Shown: positions 6,786 through 15,847, numbered from the stretch's first letter. The stretch is DNA of 34,637 nucleotides from Alistipes sp. (GCA_017623115.1 JAGAPT010000053.1:1-34637); one strand, 5' to 3'. Notes: a model not told the origin generated them from the letters alone. A program made the numbers and translations.

Positions 6786-8096
6786 ATGGCAATTTTCAAA
6801 GTCGAAGGCGGTCATCGCCTCCATGGTTCCATCACCCCGCAGGGTGCCAAAAACGAGGCACTGCAGATTCTTTGTGCCACGCTGCTCACCGAGGAGCGTG
6901 TTACGGTACACAACATTCCGCAGATTCTCGACATCCTGAACCTCATCGAACTGATGCGTCGCATGGGCGTCGAGGTCGAGCAGCACAGCAGTGACTGCTA
7001 CTCGTTCCGTGCACGTGACATCGACTTCGACTACCTCCGCAGCGAAGATTATCGTCGTCGTGGCACCAAACTGCGTGGCTCGGTAATGCTCATCGGCCCG
7101 ATGCTGGCCCGCTTCGGCGTGGGCTATATGCCCAAACCCGGTGGCGACAAAATCGGTCGACGTCGTCTCGACACCCACTTCCTCGGATTCCAAAAGTTGG
7201 GGGCAACCTTTAACTTCGACCTGGGCGAAGATGTCTTTGCCATCGAGGCCAAGGAGTTGAAGGGTACCTATATGTTATTAGACGAGGCTTCGGTAACCGG
7301 TACAGCCAACATTGTGATGGCTGCCGTCATGGCCAAAGGTACGACCACCATCTACAACGCCGCCTGCGAACCCTACCTGCAACAGCTCTGCAAGATGCTC
7401 AACCGCATGGGTGCCCGCATCTCGGGTATCGGTTCCAATCTGCTAACCATCGAGGGGGTCGATGCTCTCGGAGGCACCGAGCACACGATGTTGCCCGACA
7501 TGATTGAGGTAGGCTCCTTCATCGGCATGGCCGCCATGACCCGCTCGGAGCTGACCATCAAAGATGTTTCGTTCGAGAACCTCGGCATCATTCCGGCACA
7601 ATTTGCCCGCCTCGGCATCCAATTCGAGCAGCGAGGGGACGATATCTACATCCCGCAGCAAGACCATTACAGCATCGAGAGTTTCCTCGATGGGTCGATT
7701 ATGACCATCGCCGATGCTCCGTGGCCCGGCCTAACCCCCGACCTGCTGTCGGTCTTCCTGGTGACGGCCACACAAGCCAAAGGTGCCGTACTGATTCATC
7801 AAAAGATGTTCGAGAGTCGCCTCTTCTTTGTCGATAAGCTGATTGACATGGGTGCCCAGATTATCCTCTGCGACCCGCACCGCGCCACAGTCATCGGCCA
7901 CGACCACCGCATCCGCCTGCGAGCCACCCGCATGTCCTCGCCCGACATTCGTGCCGGTGTCGCTCTGCTCATCGCGGCCATGTCGGCCGAGGGTATTTCC
8001 ACGATTCAGAACATCGACCAGATCGACCGTGGCTACCGCGATATCGATGGCCGTCTGAATGCGCTGGGAGCCCGCATCACCCGTCTTGACGAATAA
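6786..8096 (+). CDS. murA: UDP-N-acetylglucosamine 1-carboxyvinyltransferase (Asp-type, predicted fosfomycin-insensitive)
   Basis: 436 aa, cytosolic. It transfers enolpyruvate from PEP to UDP-GlcNAc, the first committed step of peptidoglycan synthesis. The EPSP-synthase fold covers the full length; the conserved Lys/Asn pair is present (GAKNEAL, K22-N23) and other family segments include LDEASVTGTANIVMAA and GVALLIAAMSAEG. The flexible-loop residue that is Cys115 in E. coli (GGCxIG) is Asp121 here (PGGDKIGRRRLDTHF, codon 7146-7148). Cys-to-Asp enzymes in other bacteria stay active but are not alkylated by fosfomycin. I chose ATG 6786 because the residues before it have no family match and would start at TTG near the predicted transcript start. 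tdk follows 33 bases later. Confidence 0.95.
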   Translation: MAIFKVEGGHRLHGSITPQGAKNEALQILCATLLTEERVTVHNIPQILDILNLIELMRRMGVEVEQHSSDCYSFRARDIDFDYLRSEDYRRRGTKLRGSVMLIGPMLARFGVGYMPKPGGDKIGRRRLDTHFLGFQKLGATFNFDLGEDVFAIEAKELKGTYMLLDEASVTGTANIVMAAVMAKGTTTIYNAACEPYLQQLCKMLNRMGARISGIGSNLLTIEGVDALGGTEHTMLPDMIEVGSFIGMAAMTRSELTIKDVSFENLGIIPAQFARLGIQFEQRGDDIYIPQQDHYSIESFLDGSIMTIADAPWPGLTPDLLSVFLVTATQAKGAVLIHQKMFESRLFFVDKLIDMGAQIILCDPHRATVIGHDHRIRLRATRMSSPDIRAGVALLIAAMSAEGISTIQNIDQIDRGYRDIDGRLNALGARITRLDE

Positions 8097-8129
8097 ACCG
8101 TATAACCTATAAAAGAGATTCGACAACCC

Positions 8130-8699
8130 ATGTTTTTAGAGAACGCCAATAAAAAAGGATGGATTGAGGTGGTCTGCGGCTCGATGTTTTCGGGCAAGAC
8201 CGAGGAGCTGATCCGTCGCCTCAAACGTGCCCAGTTTGCTCACCTCAAGGTGGAGATTTTCAAACCCAAAATCGACGTGCGCTACTCGGAGGAGGAGGTC
8301 GTGTCGCACGACTCGAATGCCATTCGCTCGACGCCGGTCGAGTCGCCCCAAAACATCCTGCTGATGACCTCGGAGGTGGATGTCGTGGGCATCGACGAGG
8401 CACAATTCTTCGACGATAGTCTGGTGGATGTCTGCCGTCAACTGGCCGATAGCGGCGTTCGCGTGATTGTTGCCGGTCTCGACATGGATTACATGGGCAA
8501 GCCCTTTGGCCCGATGCCGGCCTTGATGGCAACGGCCGAGCACGTATCGAAGGTGCACGCCATCTGCGTGCGTTGTGGCAACCTGGCACACCACTCGCAC
8601 CGTCTGACCAGCGACTCGAAGCAGGTATTGCTGGGAGCACACGACAGCTACGAGCCGATTTGCCGCCACTGTTTCAACGAACTGACACGCGGGAAATAA
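8130..8699 (+). CDS. tdk: Thymidine kinase, type II
   Basis: 189 aa, cytosolic. It phosphorylates thymidine to dTMP in the salvage pathway. Visible features: P-loop [14 protein letters not shown] near residues 17-30, DEAQFFD near 90, a lasso segment [24 protein letters not shown], and a four-cysteine zinc site (CVRCG and CRHCF). Length is normal for bacterial TK1-like enzymes. It lies 33 bases after murA on the same strand and is probably cotranscribed. Confidence 0.95.
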   Translation: MFLENANKKGWIEVVCGSMFSGKTEELIRRLKRAQFAHLKVEIFKPKIDVRYSEEEVVSHDSNAIRSTPVESPQNILLMTSEVDVVGIDEAQFFDDSLVDVCRQLADSGVRVIVAGLDMDYMGKPFGPMPALMATAEHVSKVHAICVRCGNLAHHSHRLTSDSKQVLLGAHDSYEPICRHCFNELTRGK

Positions 8700-8728
8700 T
8701 CCGTGCACAGCCCTTCATCAACAAACAC

Positions 8729-8768
8729 CGAGAGGTTGCACATCACAGGATGTACAACCTCTCGTTCT
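8729..8768 (+). terminator. Terminator after tdk
   Basis: Perfect 10-bp stem CGAGAGGTTG / CAACCTCTCG with a 16-nt loop, followed by a short T-rich tract (TTCTTAT), 30 bases after the tdk stop. The weak T-run lowers confidence. Confidence 0.6.
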
Positions 8769-8813
8769 TATCGGTTTCCCCGCTCTTCGGACCGAGGCTC
8801 GATATAGCCACAC

Positions 8814-8972
8814 CTATTTTAGCTCGTCGGCCTTGACATGAACGACCTCACCGTCGTTCTCGACAACCAACTCGCCATTCTCCTTTTTTGTCTTCTCTAT
8901 CAGACGCTTACGCGCCAACAGCAATCCATCGTTGATCTGCTCCTGAATTTGCTGTATCTCCTTCTCACTCAT
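8814..8972 (-). CDS. 52-aa partner protein downstream of the zeta-like kinase
   Basis: Begins MSEKEIQQIQEQINDGLLLA, continues RKRLIEKTKKENGELVVEN and ends in HVKADELK. It is charged and soluble: an N-terminal amphipathic helix, then a short stretch likely to form a beta hairpin (GELVVENDGEVVHVKA). The start ATG (8970-8972) overlaps the last codons of the zeta-like gene by eight bases, which implies translational coupling. I know of similar small proteins beside zeta-like kinases in Bacteroidetes, but no assigned function; a role as antitoxin or regulator is an inference from context. No Shine-Dalgarno is seen. No clear terminator follows. Confidence 0.72.
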   Translation of the reverse strand: MSEKEIQQIQEQINDGLLLARKRLIEKTKKENGELVVENDGEVVHVKADELK

Positions 8973-9540
8973 AATTGACAATCGTTTCGTAGAGCAACGG
9001 ATCCTCCACACAAATTATTTTGTCCCGCTCGCCCGAAGCAATCATACGCACCTTCTCATCCGCCGCGTTGTTATCGTAGATGGCCCAATAATCGCACACC
9101 GGAGTATAGAGCCATGTCAGGTTGCGCAACCCGCTGTGGTAACGACGACGAATCACGTCGGTCGGGATGTTATGACCACCCTCCACCACCCGTCGTGCAA
9201 CACGCTCGATAGCCAACTCGGGACTCGGCAACCAGAAGTAGAGCAACGTCACAAAGTAGCCCAGCTGCTGCGCCTCGTGAATCAGTTTCACATACGAGCG
9301 GGTTGCCAGCGTCGTCTCAAAAGCAAAATCCGCACCCTCGTGAATCAACGCAGACATCCGTTGAAGCATCAGGCGACCGGCATCGATGGCGACACTTTCG
9401 GGATTAAAGGGCGAGAGGCCGCGGGCGATTTCGTCGGCATTGACGAACTCCTTTACACCGAGCACCTCGGGCAACACGGTATAAGATGCGGTGGTTTTTC
9501 CCGCACCATTGCACCCGGCTATGATGTAAAGTTTCGGCAT
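8965..9540 (-). CDS. Zeta-toxin-like P-loop kinase
   Basis: 191 aa, cytosolic. Walker A AGCNGAGKTT near residues 8-17; NADEIARGL near 34, matching the substrate-binding region of zeta toxins; FETTLATRSY near 74; and an arginine-rich lid (RVARRVVEGGHNIPTDVIRRRYHSGLRNL) near 115-142. Zeta toxins phosphorylate UDP-N-acetylglucosamine and block wall synthesis; whether this branch does so is not established. ATG 9540 is used because earlier codons give a hydrophobic stretch unlike the family and lie upstream of the predicted transcript start. The partner gene is downstream and overlapping, whereas classical epsilon-zeta loci have the antitoxin upstream. The promoter lies 10 bases before the start codon. 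Confidence 0.85.
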   Translation of the reverse strand: MPKLYIIAGCNGAGKTTASYTVLPEVLGVKEFVNADEIARGLSPFNPESVAIDAGRLMLQRMSALIHEGADFAFETTLATRSYVKLIHEAQQLGYFVTLLYFWLPSPELAIERVARRVVEGGHNIPTDVIRRRYHSGLRNLTWLYTPVCDYWAIYDNNAADEKVRMIASGERDKIICVEDPLLYETIVNYE

Positions 9541-9550
9541 CTCTTGGAGG

Positions 9551-9581
9551 CAAAGATACACAATTCGAAATAAAAAACAAA
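9551..9581 (-). promoter_or_regulatory. Promoter of the zeta-like kinase pair
   Basis: On the minus strand: -33 TTTG (9578-9581), 19-bp spacer, -7 TATCTTTG (9551-9558). Only 10 bases separate the -7 box from the ATG, so the leader would be about 5 nt. The -33 box adjoins the T-run of the aldolase terminator. Confidence 0.72.
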
Positions 9582-9613
9582 AAAAGAGAAGCAAATCGCA
9601 TGCTCCTCTTTTT
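9580..9613 (-). terminator. Terminator of the aldolase gene
   Basis: On the minus strand GAGGAGCA / TGCTTCTC (one G-T pair) forms the stem and a long T-run follows, 21 bases past the fba stop. Confidence 0.75.
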
Positions 9614-9633
9614 CAGTTGACGAAGGGACTCCC

Positions 9634-10629
9634 TTACTCTGCCTTGCCGGCCGAGCCAAGGACGTTCTCGCACTTGTGCATGTAGAGCTTCTTGAGCTCG
9701 TCGCGAGCCGGACCCAGGTACTTGCGGGGGTCGAACTCGGCGGGCTTCTCAACCAGCACCTTGCGTACAGCAGCGGTCATAGCCAGACGACCGTCCGAGT
9801 CGATGTTGATCTTGCAGACAGCACTCTTGGCAGCCTTACGCAGCTGCTCCTCGGGAATACCGATAGCATCCTTCAGGGCACCACCGAACTCGTTGATAAT
9901 CTTCACATACTCCTGCGGAACCGACGACGAGCCGTGCAGCACGATGGGGAAGCCGGGGAGCTTCTGCTCGATCTCGGCCAGGATGTCGAAACGCAGTTCG
10001 GGCGGAACGAGAATACCCTCCTCGTTGCGCGTGCACTGCTCGGGCTTGAACTTGTTGGCACCATGCGACGTACCAATCGAGATAGCCAGCGAGTCAACAC
10101 CGGTCTTCGTTACGAAGTCGATCACCTCCTCGGGGCGGGTGTAATTCGACACCTCGGCCGAAACCTCATCCTCGACACCGGCCAACACGCCGAGCTCACC
10201 CTCAACCGTCACGTCGTGAGCGTGTGCATACTCTACCACCTGCTTCGTCAGGGCGATATTCTCCTCATAGGGGAGGTGCGAACCGTCGATCATCACCGAC
10301 GAGAAGCCCATATCGATGCAGCTCTTGCACAACTCGAACGAGTTACCATGGTCGAGGTGCAGCACGATGGGAATATTCTTGCCCAGCTCCTTGGCGTACT
10401 CTACGGCACCCTGTGCCATGTAGCGCAGCAGCGTCTGGTTAGCATACTTGCGGGCACCCGACGACACCTGCAAAATAACGGGCGACGAGCACTCTACGCA
10501 AGCCGAGATGATGGCCTGCATCTGCTCCATGTTGTTGAAGTTGAAGGCCGGAATGGCGTAGCCACCCTTGATAGCCTTGGCAAACATCTCACGCGTGTTC
10601 ACCAGGCCCAGTTCCTTGTAAGATACCAT
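9634..10629 (-). CDS. fba: Fructose-bisphosphate aldolase, class II
   Basis: 331 aa, cytosolic. It interconverts fructose 1,6-bisphosphate with glyceraldehyde 3-phosphate and dihydroxyacetone phosphate in glycolysis and gluconeogenesis. Family motifs: AIPAFNFNNMEQMQAI near residue 24, zinc ligands in VLHLDHGNS near 93, MIDGSHLPYEENI near 117, VEGELGVLAGVED near 146, and SIGTSHG near 190. The ATG at 10629 gives the normal length. It has its own -7 box about 58 bases upstream and diverges from fumarase. Confidence 0.95.
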   Translation of the reverse strand: MVSYKELGLVNTREMFAKAIKGGYAIPAFNFNNMEQMQAIISACVECSSPVILQVSSGARKYANQTLLRYMAQGAVEYAKELGKNIPIVLHLDHGNSFELCKSCIDMGFSSVMIDGSHLPYEENIALTKQVVEYAHAHDVTVEGELGVLAGVEDEVSAEVSNYTRPEEVIDFVTKTGVDSLAISIGTSHGANKFKPEQCTRNEEGILVPPELRFDILAEIEQKLPGFPIVLHGSSSVPQEYVKIINEFGGALKDAIGIPEEQLRKAAKSAVCKINIDSDGRLAMTAAVRKVLVEKPAEFDPRKYLGPARDELKKLYMHKCENVLGSAGKAE

Positions 10630-10687
10630 AATTGTTTGATTTTATGTAAAAAACTCTTGTCTTCAAATCTTGACCACAAAGGTCGCG

Positions 10688-10695
10688 CAAAGATA
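10688..10695 (-). promoter_or_regulatory. -7 box of the aldolase gene
   Basis: On the minus strand TATCTTTG matches TAnnTTTG, 58 bases before the start codon. No good TTTG is found at the -33 position. Confidence 0.5.
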
Positions 10696-10763
10696 CAATT
10701 TTCCTCGGTAAAAAGAAAAATTAATGTTGATTTTTTGACGATTGCACATCTCGTGCAAAACGG

Positions 10764-10795
10764 TTTGCCAATCCCAAACCTTTTTTGTAAATTTG
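10764..10795 (+). promoter_or_regulatory. Promoter of the fumarase gene
   Basis: -33 TTTG (10764-10767), 20-bp spacer, -7 TAAATTTG (10788-10795). The leader to the ATG at 10858 is about 57 nt. Confidence 0.75.
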
Positions 10796-10857
10796 CAGGT
10801 TAAATATACGTTAGCGAAAACAACAAAATTCAAAAACAGATAAACACACAAACTGCT

Positions 10858-12471
10858 ATGGCTGATTTCATCTATCAGGAGCCGTTCCCCATCGAGCGGG
10901 ACACGACCGAGTATCGTCTTTTGACGAAGGAGTATGTAAAGGTAGTCGAGTGCGACGGCCGTCAGATTTTGAAGGTAGACCCGAAGGGTCTGGAGTTGCT
11001 GGCCAAGGAGGCTTACAACGACGTATCATTCTACCTGCGCGCTTCGCACCTGCAAACGTTGAGTAACATCCTGGCCGATCCCGAGGCTACGGACAACGAC
11101 AAATTCGTGGCCTACACGATGCTCATGAACCAATGCGTGGCTGCCGAGGGTGAGCTGCCCACCTGCCAGGATACGGGTACGGCCATCTGCATCGGCCACA
11201 AGGGTGAGGATGTATGGACCGGTGCCGACGATGCCGCGTGCATCTCGCGCGGTGTCTACGAAACCTACAAGGAGCGCAACCTGCGCTACTCGCAGGTTGT
11301 TCCCTTCACGATGATTGACGAGAAGAACTCGGCGACGAACCTGCCGGCGCAAATCGACATCTACGCCGGTAAGCCGGGTATGGAGTATGAGTTCCTCTTC
11401 ATCACAAAAGGTGGCGGCTCGGCCAACAAAACCTTCCTCTACCAGCAGACCAAGGCGTTGCTGAACGAGCAGTCGCTCACGAAGTTCATCACCGAGCACA
11501 TCAAAGACCTCGGTACGTCGGCCTGCCCGCCCTACCACCTGGCCATCTGCATCGGCGGCACGTCGGCCGAGATGTGTCTCTCGACCGTCAAGAAGGCTTC
11601 GGCCGGTTACCTCGACGAGCTGCCCACGTCGGGCAACGAGGGCGGCCGTTGCTTCCGTGATCTGGAATGGGAGGAGAAGGTGCTGAAAATCTGCCGCGAG
11701 AGTGGCATCGGTGCCCAGTTCGGCGGCAAGTATTTCGTACACGACGTGCGTGTGATTCGTGCTCCGCGTCATGCCGCCTCGTGCCCCGTGGCCATCGGTG
11801 TAAGCTGCTCGGCCGACCGCAACATCAAGGCCAAGATTACCCCCGAGGGTATCTTCATCGAGCAGTTGGAGAAGAATCCCGCACGCTTCCTGCCGGCTGA
11901 GGCTCCCGCCATGTCACCGGCCGTAGAGATTGACCTCGACGAGGGCATGGATAAGGTGCGCGAGACGCTGACCAAATATCCGATTAAGACGCGCCTGAAT
12001 CTGAAGGGTACGCTCATCGTGGCACGCGACATCGCCCACGCCCGCATCAAGCAGATGCTCGACGAGGGTCAGCCGATGCCCGAATACTTCAAGAAGCACC
12101 CCGTCTACTACGCCGGTCCGGCCAAGACCCCCGCAGGCATGGCTTCGGGTTCGTTCGGCCCGACGACCGCCGGTCGTATGGACCCCTATGTAGACCTCTT
12201 CCAGTCGGTTGGCGGCTCGATGGTGATGGTAGCCAAGGGCAACCGCTCGCAGGAGGTAACCGACGCCTGCCAGAAGCACGGCGGATTCTACCTCGGTTCG
12301 ATTGGCGGTCCGGCCGCTATCCTGGCCAAGAACTCGATTAAGTCGGTCGAGGTGGTCGACTTCCCCGAGTTGGGCATGGAGGCTGTGCGTAAGATTTACG
12401 TCGAGAACTTCCCCGCCTTCATCATCGTAGATGATAAGGGCAACGATTTTTTTGCTGATTTCAAACACTAA
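10858..12471 (+). CDS. fum: Fumarate hydratase, class I (iron-sulfur)
   Basis: 537 aa, cytosolic. It converts fumarate and malate; in Bacteroidetes it works in the reductive branch leading to succinate. It is the single-chain class I form, with the alpha and beta regions fused. The three cluster cysteines known from the family are in place: [10 protein letters not shown] near residue 103, [19 protein letters not shown] near 223, and [18 protein letters not shown] near 310. The C-terminal half shows [25 protein letters not shown]. Length is normal. batD begins about 40 bases downstream with no terminator seen, so read-through is likely. Confidence 0.95.
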   Translation: MADFIYQEPFPIERDTTEYRLLTKEYVKVVECDGRQILKVDPKGLELLAKEAYNDVSFYLRASHLQTLSNILADPEATDNDKFVAYTMLMNQCVAAEGELPTCQDTGTAICIGHKGEDVWTGADDAACISRGVYETYKERNLRYSQVVPFTMIDEKNSATNLPAQIDIYAGKPGMEYEFLFITKGGGSANKTFLYQQTKALLNEQSLTKFITEHIKDLGTSACPPYHLAICIGGTSAEMCLSTVKKASAGYLDELPTSGNEGGRCFRDLEWEEKVLKICRESGIGAQFGGKYFVHDVRVIRAPRHAASCPVAIGVSCSADRNIKAKITPEGIFIEQLEKNPARFLPAEAPAMSPAVEIDLDEGMDKVRETLTKYPIKTRLNLKGTLIVARDIAHARIKQMLDEGQPMPEYFKKHPVYYAGPAKTPAGMASGSFGPTTAGRMDPYVDLFQSVGGSMVMVAKGNRSQEVTDACQKHGGFYLGSIGGPAAILAKNSIKSVEVVDFPELGMEAVRKIYVENFPAFIIVDDKGNDFFADFKH

Positions 12472-12512
12472 TTTTGCGTTTCGATACGTTTCGTAGGTGC
12501 GATAACCCCGAT

Positions 12513-14384
12513 ATGAAACAAAAAATTACAACCTGCATCCTGACGGTTTGGATGGCACTGACGACCCTTTGGGTCTTCGGTGCCGGCAAACCCGTGCTGG
12601 AGGTCCAGGCTCCACTGACGGTTGCCCTGGGTGAAGCCTTCCGCGTGGAGTTTGCCCTCAACGCCAAACCCGAAGAGGATACCTTCCGTGCCCCGTCGTT
12701 CGAGGGCTTTGACCTGCTGGCCGGACCGGCCGTATCGCGCGGTCAGTCGATTCAAATCATCAACGGCTCGATGACCAAGAGCGTCAACGTAACCTACACC
12801 TTCGTGCTCCTGCCCAAAGAGGCGGGCAATCTTACCATCGGCTCGGCCGAGGTGACAGTCGAAGGCGAGGTGGTGCGTTCGACACCTCAACCCATCGAGA
12901 TTGTCGATGAGAGCAAGGCCTCGGCCGCAACACAAGGCACCACCACCCAACGTCAGCAACGCCGTCAAGACACGCAAAGCGATGCTGCCAGTCGGGTGGC
13001 CGAGGATGACCTGCTGCTGCGAGCCATCGTCTCGAAGCGTTCGGTCTACAAAAACGAACCGTTGCATGTGACCTACAAGCTCTACACCCGGGTACCCTTT
13101 GTCGACTACTCGTTCGAGGCATCGCCCTCGTTCAACGGCTTCTGGGCACAAGATTTGGTGAGCAAGAAGAGCAATGCCCAAACGAGCCGCGAGACCTACA
13201 ACGGAAAGGTCTACGATACATTTGTGCTGGGTGACTGGCTGCTCTATCCGCAGCAAGCGGGTCAGCTCACCATCGACCCGATGGGAATGACCATCGTGGC
13301 GCAGGTCGTGGTGCAGAGTCGCAATCCAGACCCCTTCTTCGGCAGTGGTCATGAGGTCTTCAATGTACCCCGCAAGGTGCAGAGCCAGCCGGTAGCAATC
13401 ACCGTGAAGCCCCTGCCGGCCGGAGCTCCGGCCGACTTCAATGGCGCTGTCGGCTCGTTTACCCTGGAGGCCACCCCTCCGGCCGAGCGTCTGGCAGCCA
13501 ACTCGGGTGCCACCTACACGGTGCGCATTGCCGGTACGGGCAACCTGACCTTCGTGCAGGCCCCGACCCTCAACCTGCCCACCTCCTTCGAGCAGTACAA
13601 TGTCAAGACCACCGAGTCGATCAACGCCTCGGCATCGGGTATCACGGGTTATCGCCAATTCGAGTACCCCTTCATTGCACGTGCCGAGGGCACCTACGAA
13701 CTCGAGCCGGTGCGATTCAGCTACTTCGACCCGCAACGCATGCAGTACATGACCCTGCAATCGAAACCCTTGCAGATGGAGATTCTCCCCGATGCCAAAG
13801 GCAACGTCTCGGGCGAATCGGTGCTGCTGCCCGGTCATGGACTGACCAAGGAGCAGGTGAAGTTGCTTGGCGAGGATATCCGCTTCATCAAACTCGGTGC
13901 AGCGCACCTGCACGCACGAAGCAACCCGCTGATGTTCAGCACGACCTATTGGCTACTGATAGGTGGCCTGCTGGTCGCCTTTGCGGCCGCTTATGTTACC
14001 CTGCGCCAGCGCATCCGCGAGTCGAAGAATCTGGTAGTGGTTCGTGGCAAACGCGCCAATAAGATGGCGGTGCGTCGCTTCCGTTCGGCCCACAAATACA
14101 TGCAACTTGAGGAGCGTCGTGCCTTCTACGAGGAGATGCTGCATGCGCTGTGGGGCTATGTAAGCGACAAGCTCAATATTCCGGTTGCCAACCTCACGAA
14201 GGAGAATGTCTGCGAGGAGCTGCTCAAACGCGGCATCCGCCAGGAGGAAGCCGAGCGGTTTACAGCCATCATCGCCCGCTGCGACGAGGCGCAATACTCG
14301 CCGTCGGCCGGTGCCAGCATGAGCGATGTCTATGCCGAAGGAGTAGACCTTGTTTCGGATTTCGAGGCAAAGATTAAGCGATAA
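12513..14384 (+). CDS. batD: BatD-like aerotolerance protein
   Basis: 623 aa. Starts with a signal peptide (MKQKITTCILTVWMALTTLW, cleavage near VFGAG), followed by several Ig-like beta domains (VQAPLTVALGEAFRVEFALN near 30, VPFVDYSFEASPSFNGFW near 195) and a membrane helix near 478-498 (TTYWLLIGGLLVAFAAAYVTL), then a basic cytoplasmic tail of about 120 residues. This is the layout of BatD, a large protein of the Bacteroides aerotolerance cluster of unknown biochemistry. I chose ATG 12513 because it begins the signal peptide; an upstream in-frame start adds a polar extension. batE follows 37 bases later, but batA, batB, batC, MoxR and the DUF58 gene are not present here. Confidence 0.85.
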   Translation: MKQKITTCILTVWMALTTLWVFGAGKPVLEVQAPLTVALGEAFRVEFALNAKPEEDTFRAPSFEGFDLLAGPAVSRGQSIQIINGSMTKSVNVTYTFVLLPKEAGNLTIGSAEVTVEGEVVRSTPQPIEIVDESKASAATQGTTTQRQQRRQDTQSDAASRVAEDDLLLRAIVSKRSVYKNEPLHVTYKLYTRVPFVDYSFEASPSFNGFWAQDLVSKKSNAQTSRETYNGKVYDTFVLGDWLLYPQQAGQLTIDPMGMTIVAQVVVQSRNPDPFFGSGHEVFNVPRKVQSQPVAITVKPLPAGAPADFNGAVGSFTLEATPPAERLAANSGATYTVRIAGTGNLTFVQAPTLNLPTSFEQYNVKTTESINASASGITGYRQFEYPFIARAEGTYELEPVRFSYFDPQRMQYMTLQSKPLQMEILPDAKGNVSGESVLLPGHGLTKEQVKLLGEDIRFIKLGAAHLHARSNPLMFSTTYWLLIGGLLVAFAAAYVTLRQRIRESKNLVVVRGKRANKMAVRRFRSAHKYMQLEERRAFYEEMLHALWGYVSDKLNIPVANLTKENVCEELLKRGIRQEEAERFTAIIARCDEAQYSPSAGASMSDVYAEGVDLVSDFEAKIKR

Positions 14385-14421
14385 GGCAGCGTAACGAATG
14401 AACTCTCATCAGATAAACAGG

Positions 14422-15228
14422 ATGAAATATCAACTCGCCATACTACTGATGTGTTGGAGCCTTTCGGTAGCGGCACAAACCGACACGACAGCGGTCGCCT
14501 CGACGCCCACCGCCTTCGAGTTGGAGGCCGAGAGCCCCGAAACGATTTGGGATAAGGCCAACACGGAGTATATCAACAACAATTATGAAGCGGCCATCGC
14601 AGGCTACCAATCCATTTTGGAGCGGGGACTGGTGTCGGCCAAACTCTACTACAATCTGGCCAATGCCCACTTCAAACGCAACGAGCTGGGCGAGGCCATT
14701 CTCTACTACCATCGCGCCCTGCGCCTGACACCGGGCGATGAGGATATCCGCCACAATCTTTCGGTGGCCGAAGCCCGCACGAAGGATACGATTGATGAGA
14801 TTCCAACCTTCTTCCTCACCTCGTGGATGCAGGCGGTGCGTAGCTTGATGAGCTCTACAGCGTGGAGTGTCATCTCGCTGATCGTGCTGATTGCGATGTT
14901 GGTCTTTACGCTCCTCTATCTGTTAGGCAGCCAACTCGCCCTGCGCAAAACAGGCTTCTATGGCATGTTGCTCGGTCTGCTGCTCTTTGTGCTCACCTCG
15001 TCGTTTGCTGCGGCTCAACGTCGTGAGCAGCTGGGCGAGAATCGGGCTGTCGTGATGTCCACCTCAGCCGCTGTAAAGAGTTCGCCCGACCGCTCGGCAA
15101 CCGACCTCTTTGTGCTGCACGAGGGTACGGTCGTCGAAATCACCAACCGGCTGGATGGCTGGTGTGAGGTAACCATCGCCGATGGCAAGAAGGGCTGGAC
15201 CGAAGGAGGTAAAATCGAAGTGATTTAG
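14422..15228 (+). CDS. batE: BatE-like TPR and SH3-domain membrane protein
   Basis: 268 aa. Signal peptide (MKYQLAILLMCWSLSVAAQ), TPR helices near residues 40-115 (NNYEAAIAGYQSILERG and AKLYYNLANAHFKRNELGEA), two membrane helices near 150-200 (WSVISLIVLIAMLVFTLLYL and GMLLGLLLFVLTSSFAAA), then a bacterial SH3 domain near 205-268 with HEGTVVEITNRLDGWCEV. This matches BatE. I prefer ATG 14422 over the ORF's first ATG at 14398 because the signal peptide begins there. It is coupled to batD upstream and recR three bases downstream. Confidence 0.82.
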   Translation: MKYQLAILLMCWSLSVAAQTDTTAVASTPTAFELEAESPETIWDKANTEYINNNYEAAIAGYQSILERGLVSAKLYYNLANAHFKRNELGEAILYYHRALRLTPGDEDIRHNLSVAEARTKDTIDEIPTFFLTSWMQAVRSLMSSTAWSVISLIVLIAMLVFTLLYLLGSQLALRKTGFYGMLLGLLLFVLTSSFAAAQRREQLGENRAVVMSTSAAVKSSPDRSATDLFVLHEGTVVEITNRLDGWCEVTIADGKKGWTEGGKIEVI

Positions 15229-15231
15229 CCT

Positions 15232-15828
15232 ATGTCACAGCTGTTGCAGGAGGCAGTGGGCGAGTTGCAGAAGCTGCCCGGTATCGGACGACGCACGGCA
15301 CTGCGCCTGGCGATGCACCTGCTCCGCATGGAGGAGGCGTCGGTAGACGACATGACCGCGGCCATTGCCCGCTTCCGCCACGACATCAAGCATTGCACCC
15401 GCTGCAATAACCTCTCCGACACGGAGGTGTGCCCCATCTGCTCGGATCGTGAGCGCGACCACTCGACCATCTGTGTCGTCGAGCAGGTCGCTGATGTCCT
15501 CTCGATTGAAAATACCCACCAATATCGCGGGCTGTATCATGTCTTGGGAGGTGTCATCTCCCCGATGCAGGGCATTGCCCCCTCCGACTTGAAGATTGAC
15601 CTGCTCTGCGACCGCATTGCCGAGGGGGGTGTAAAGGAGGTGATTTTAGCCATCTCGACCTCGGTCGAGGGCGAGACGACACTCTTCTACCTGATGAGCC
15701 GCCTACGCCGCTTCGAGGGGTTGAAGGTAACAACCATCGCACGCGGTATCGGCTTTGGCGACGAGTTGGAGTATGTCGATGAGCTGACCATCACCCACGC
15801 CCTGCGCAACCGACGGGCTGTGGAGTAG
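15232..15828 (+). CDS. recR: Recombination mediator RecR
   Basis: 198 aa, cytosolic. Acts with RecF and RecO to load RecA on gapped DNA. Domains: helix-hairpin-helix (LQKLPGIGRRTALRLAMHLL, residues 13-32), four-cysteine zinc finger (CTRC near 57-60 and CPIC near 69-72), Toprim domain (CVVEQVADVLSIE near 82; ISTSVEGETTLFYL near 140) and a C-terminal IARGIGFGDELEYVDELTITHAL. Normal length. It follows batE after three bases, so it is probably expressed from the same transcript. Confidence 0.97.
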   Translation: MSQLLQEAVGELQKLPGIGRRTALRLAMHLLRMEEASVDDMTAAIARFRHDIKHCTRCNNLSDTEVCPICSDRERDHSTICVVEQVADVLSIENTHQYRGLYHVLGGVISPMQGIAPSDLKIDLLCDRIAEGGVKEVILAISTSVEGETTLFYLMSRLRRFEGLKVTTIARGIGFGDELEYVDELTITHALRNRRAVE

Positions 15829-15847
15829 TTATCCCATCATCATAAAA

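Noticed and set aside
9676-10803. 375-aa ORF antisense to the aldolase gene, and similar long ORFs antisense to lacZ (22860-23966, 24030-24953)
   Set aside because: All lie opposite highly conserved enzymes and lack any family motif; they are expected from codon bias.
12468-13913. 481-aa ORF antisense to batD
   Set aside because: No recognisable domain, and the plus-strand gene has a signal peptide, membrane helix and operon context.
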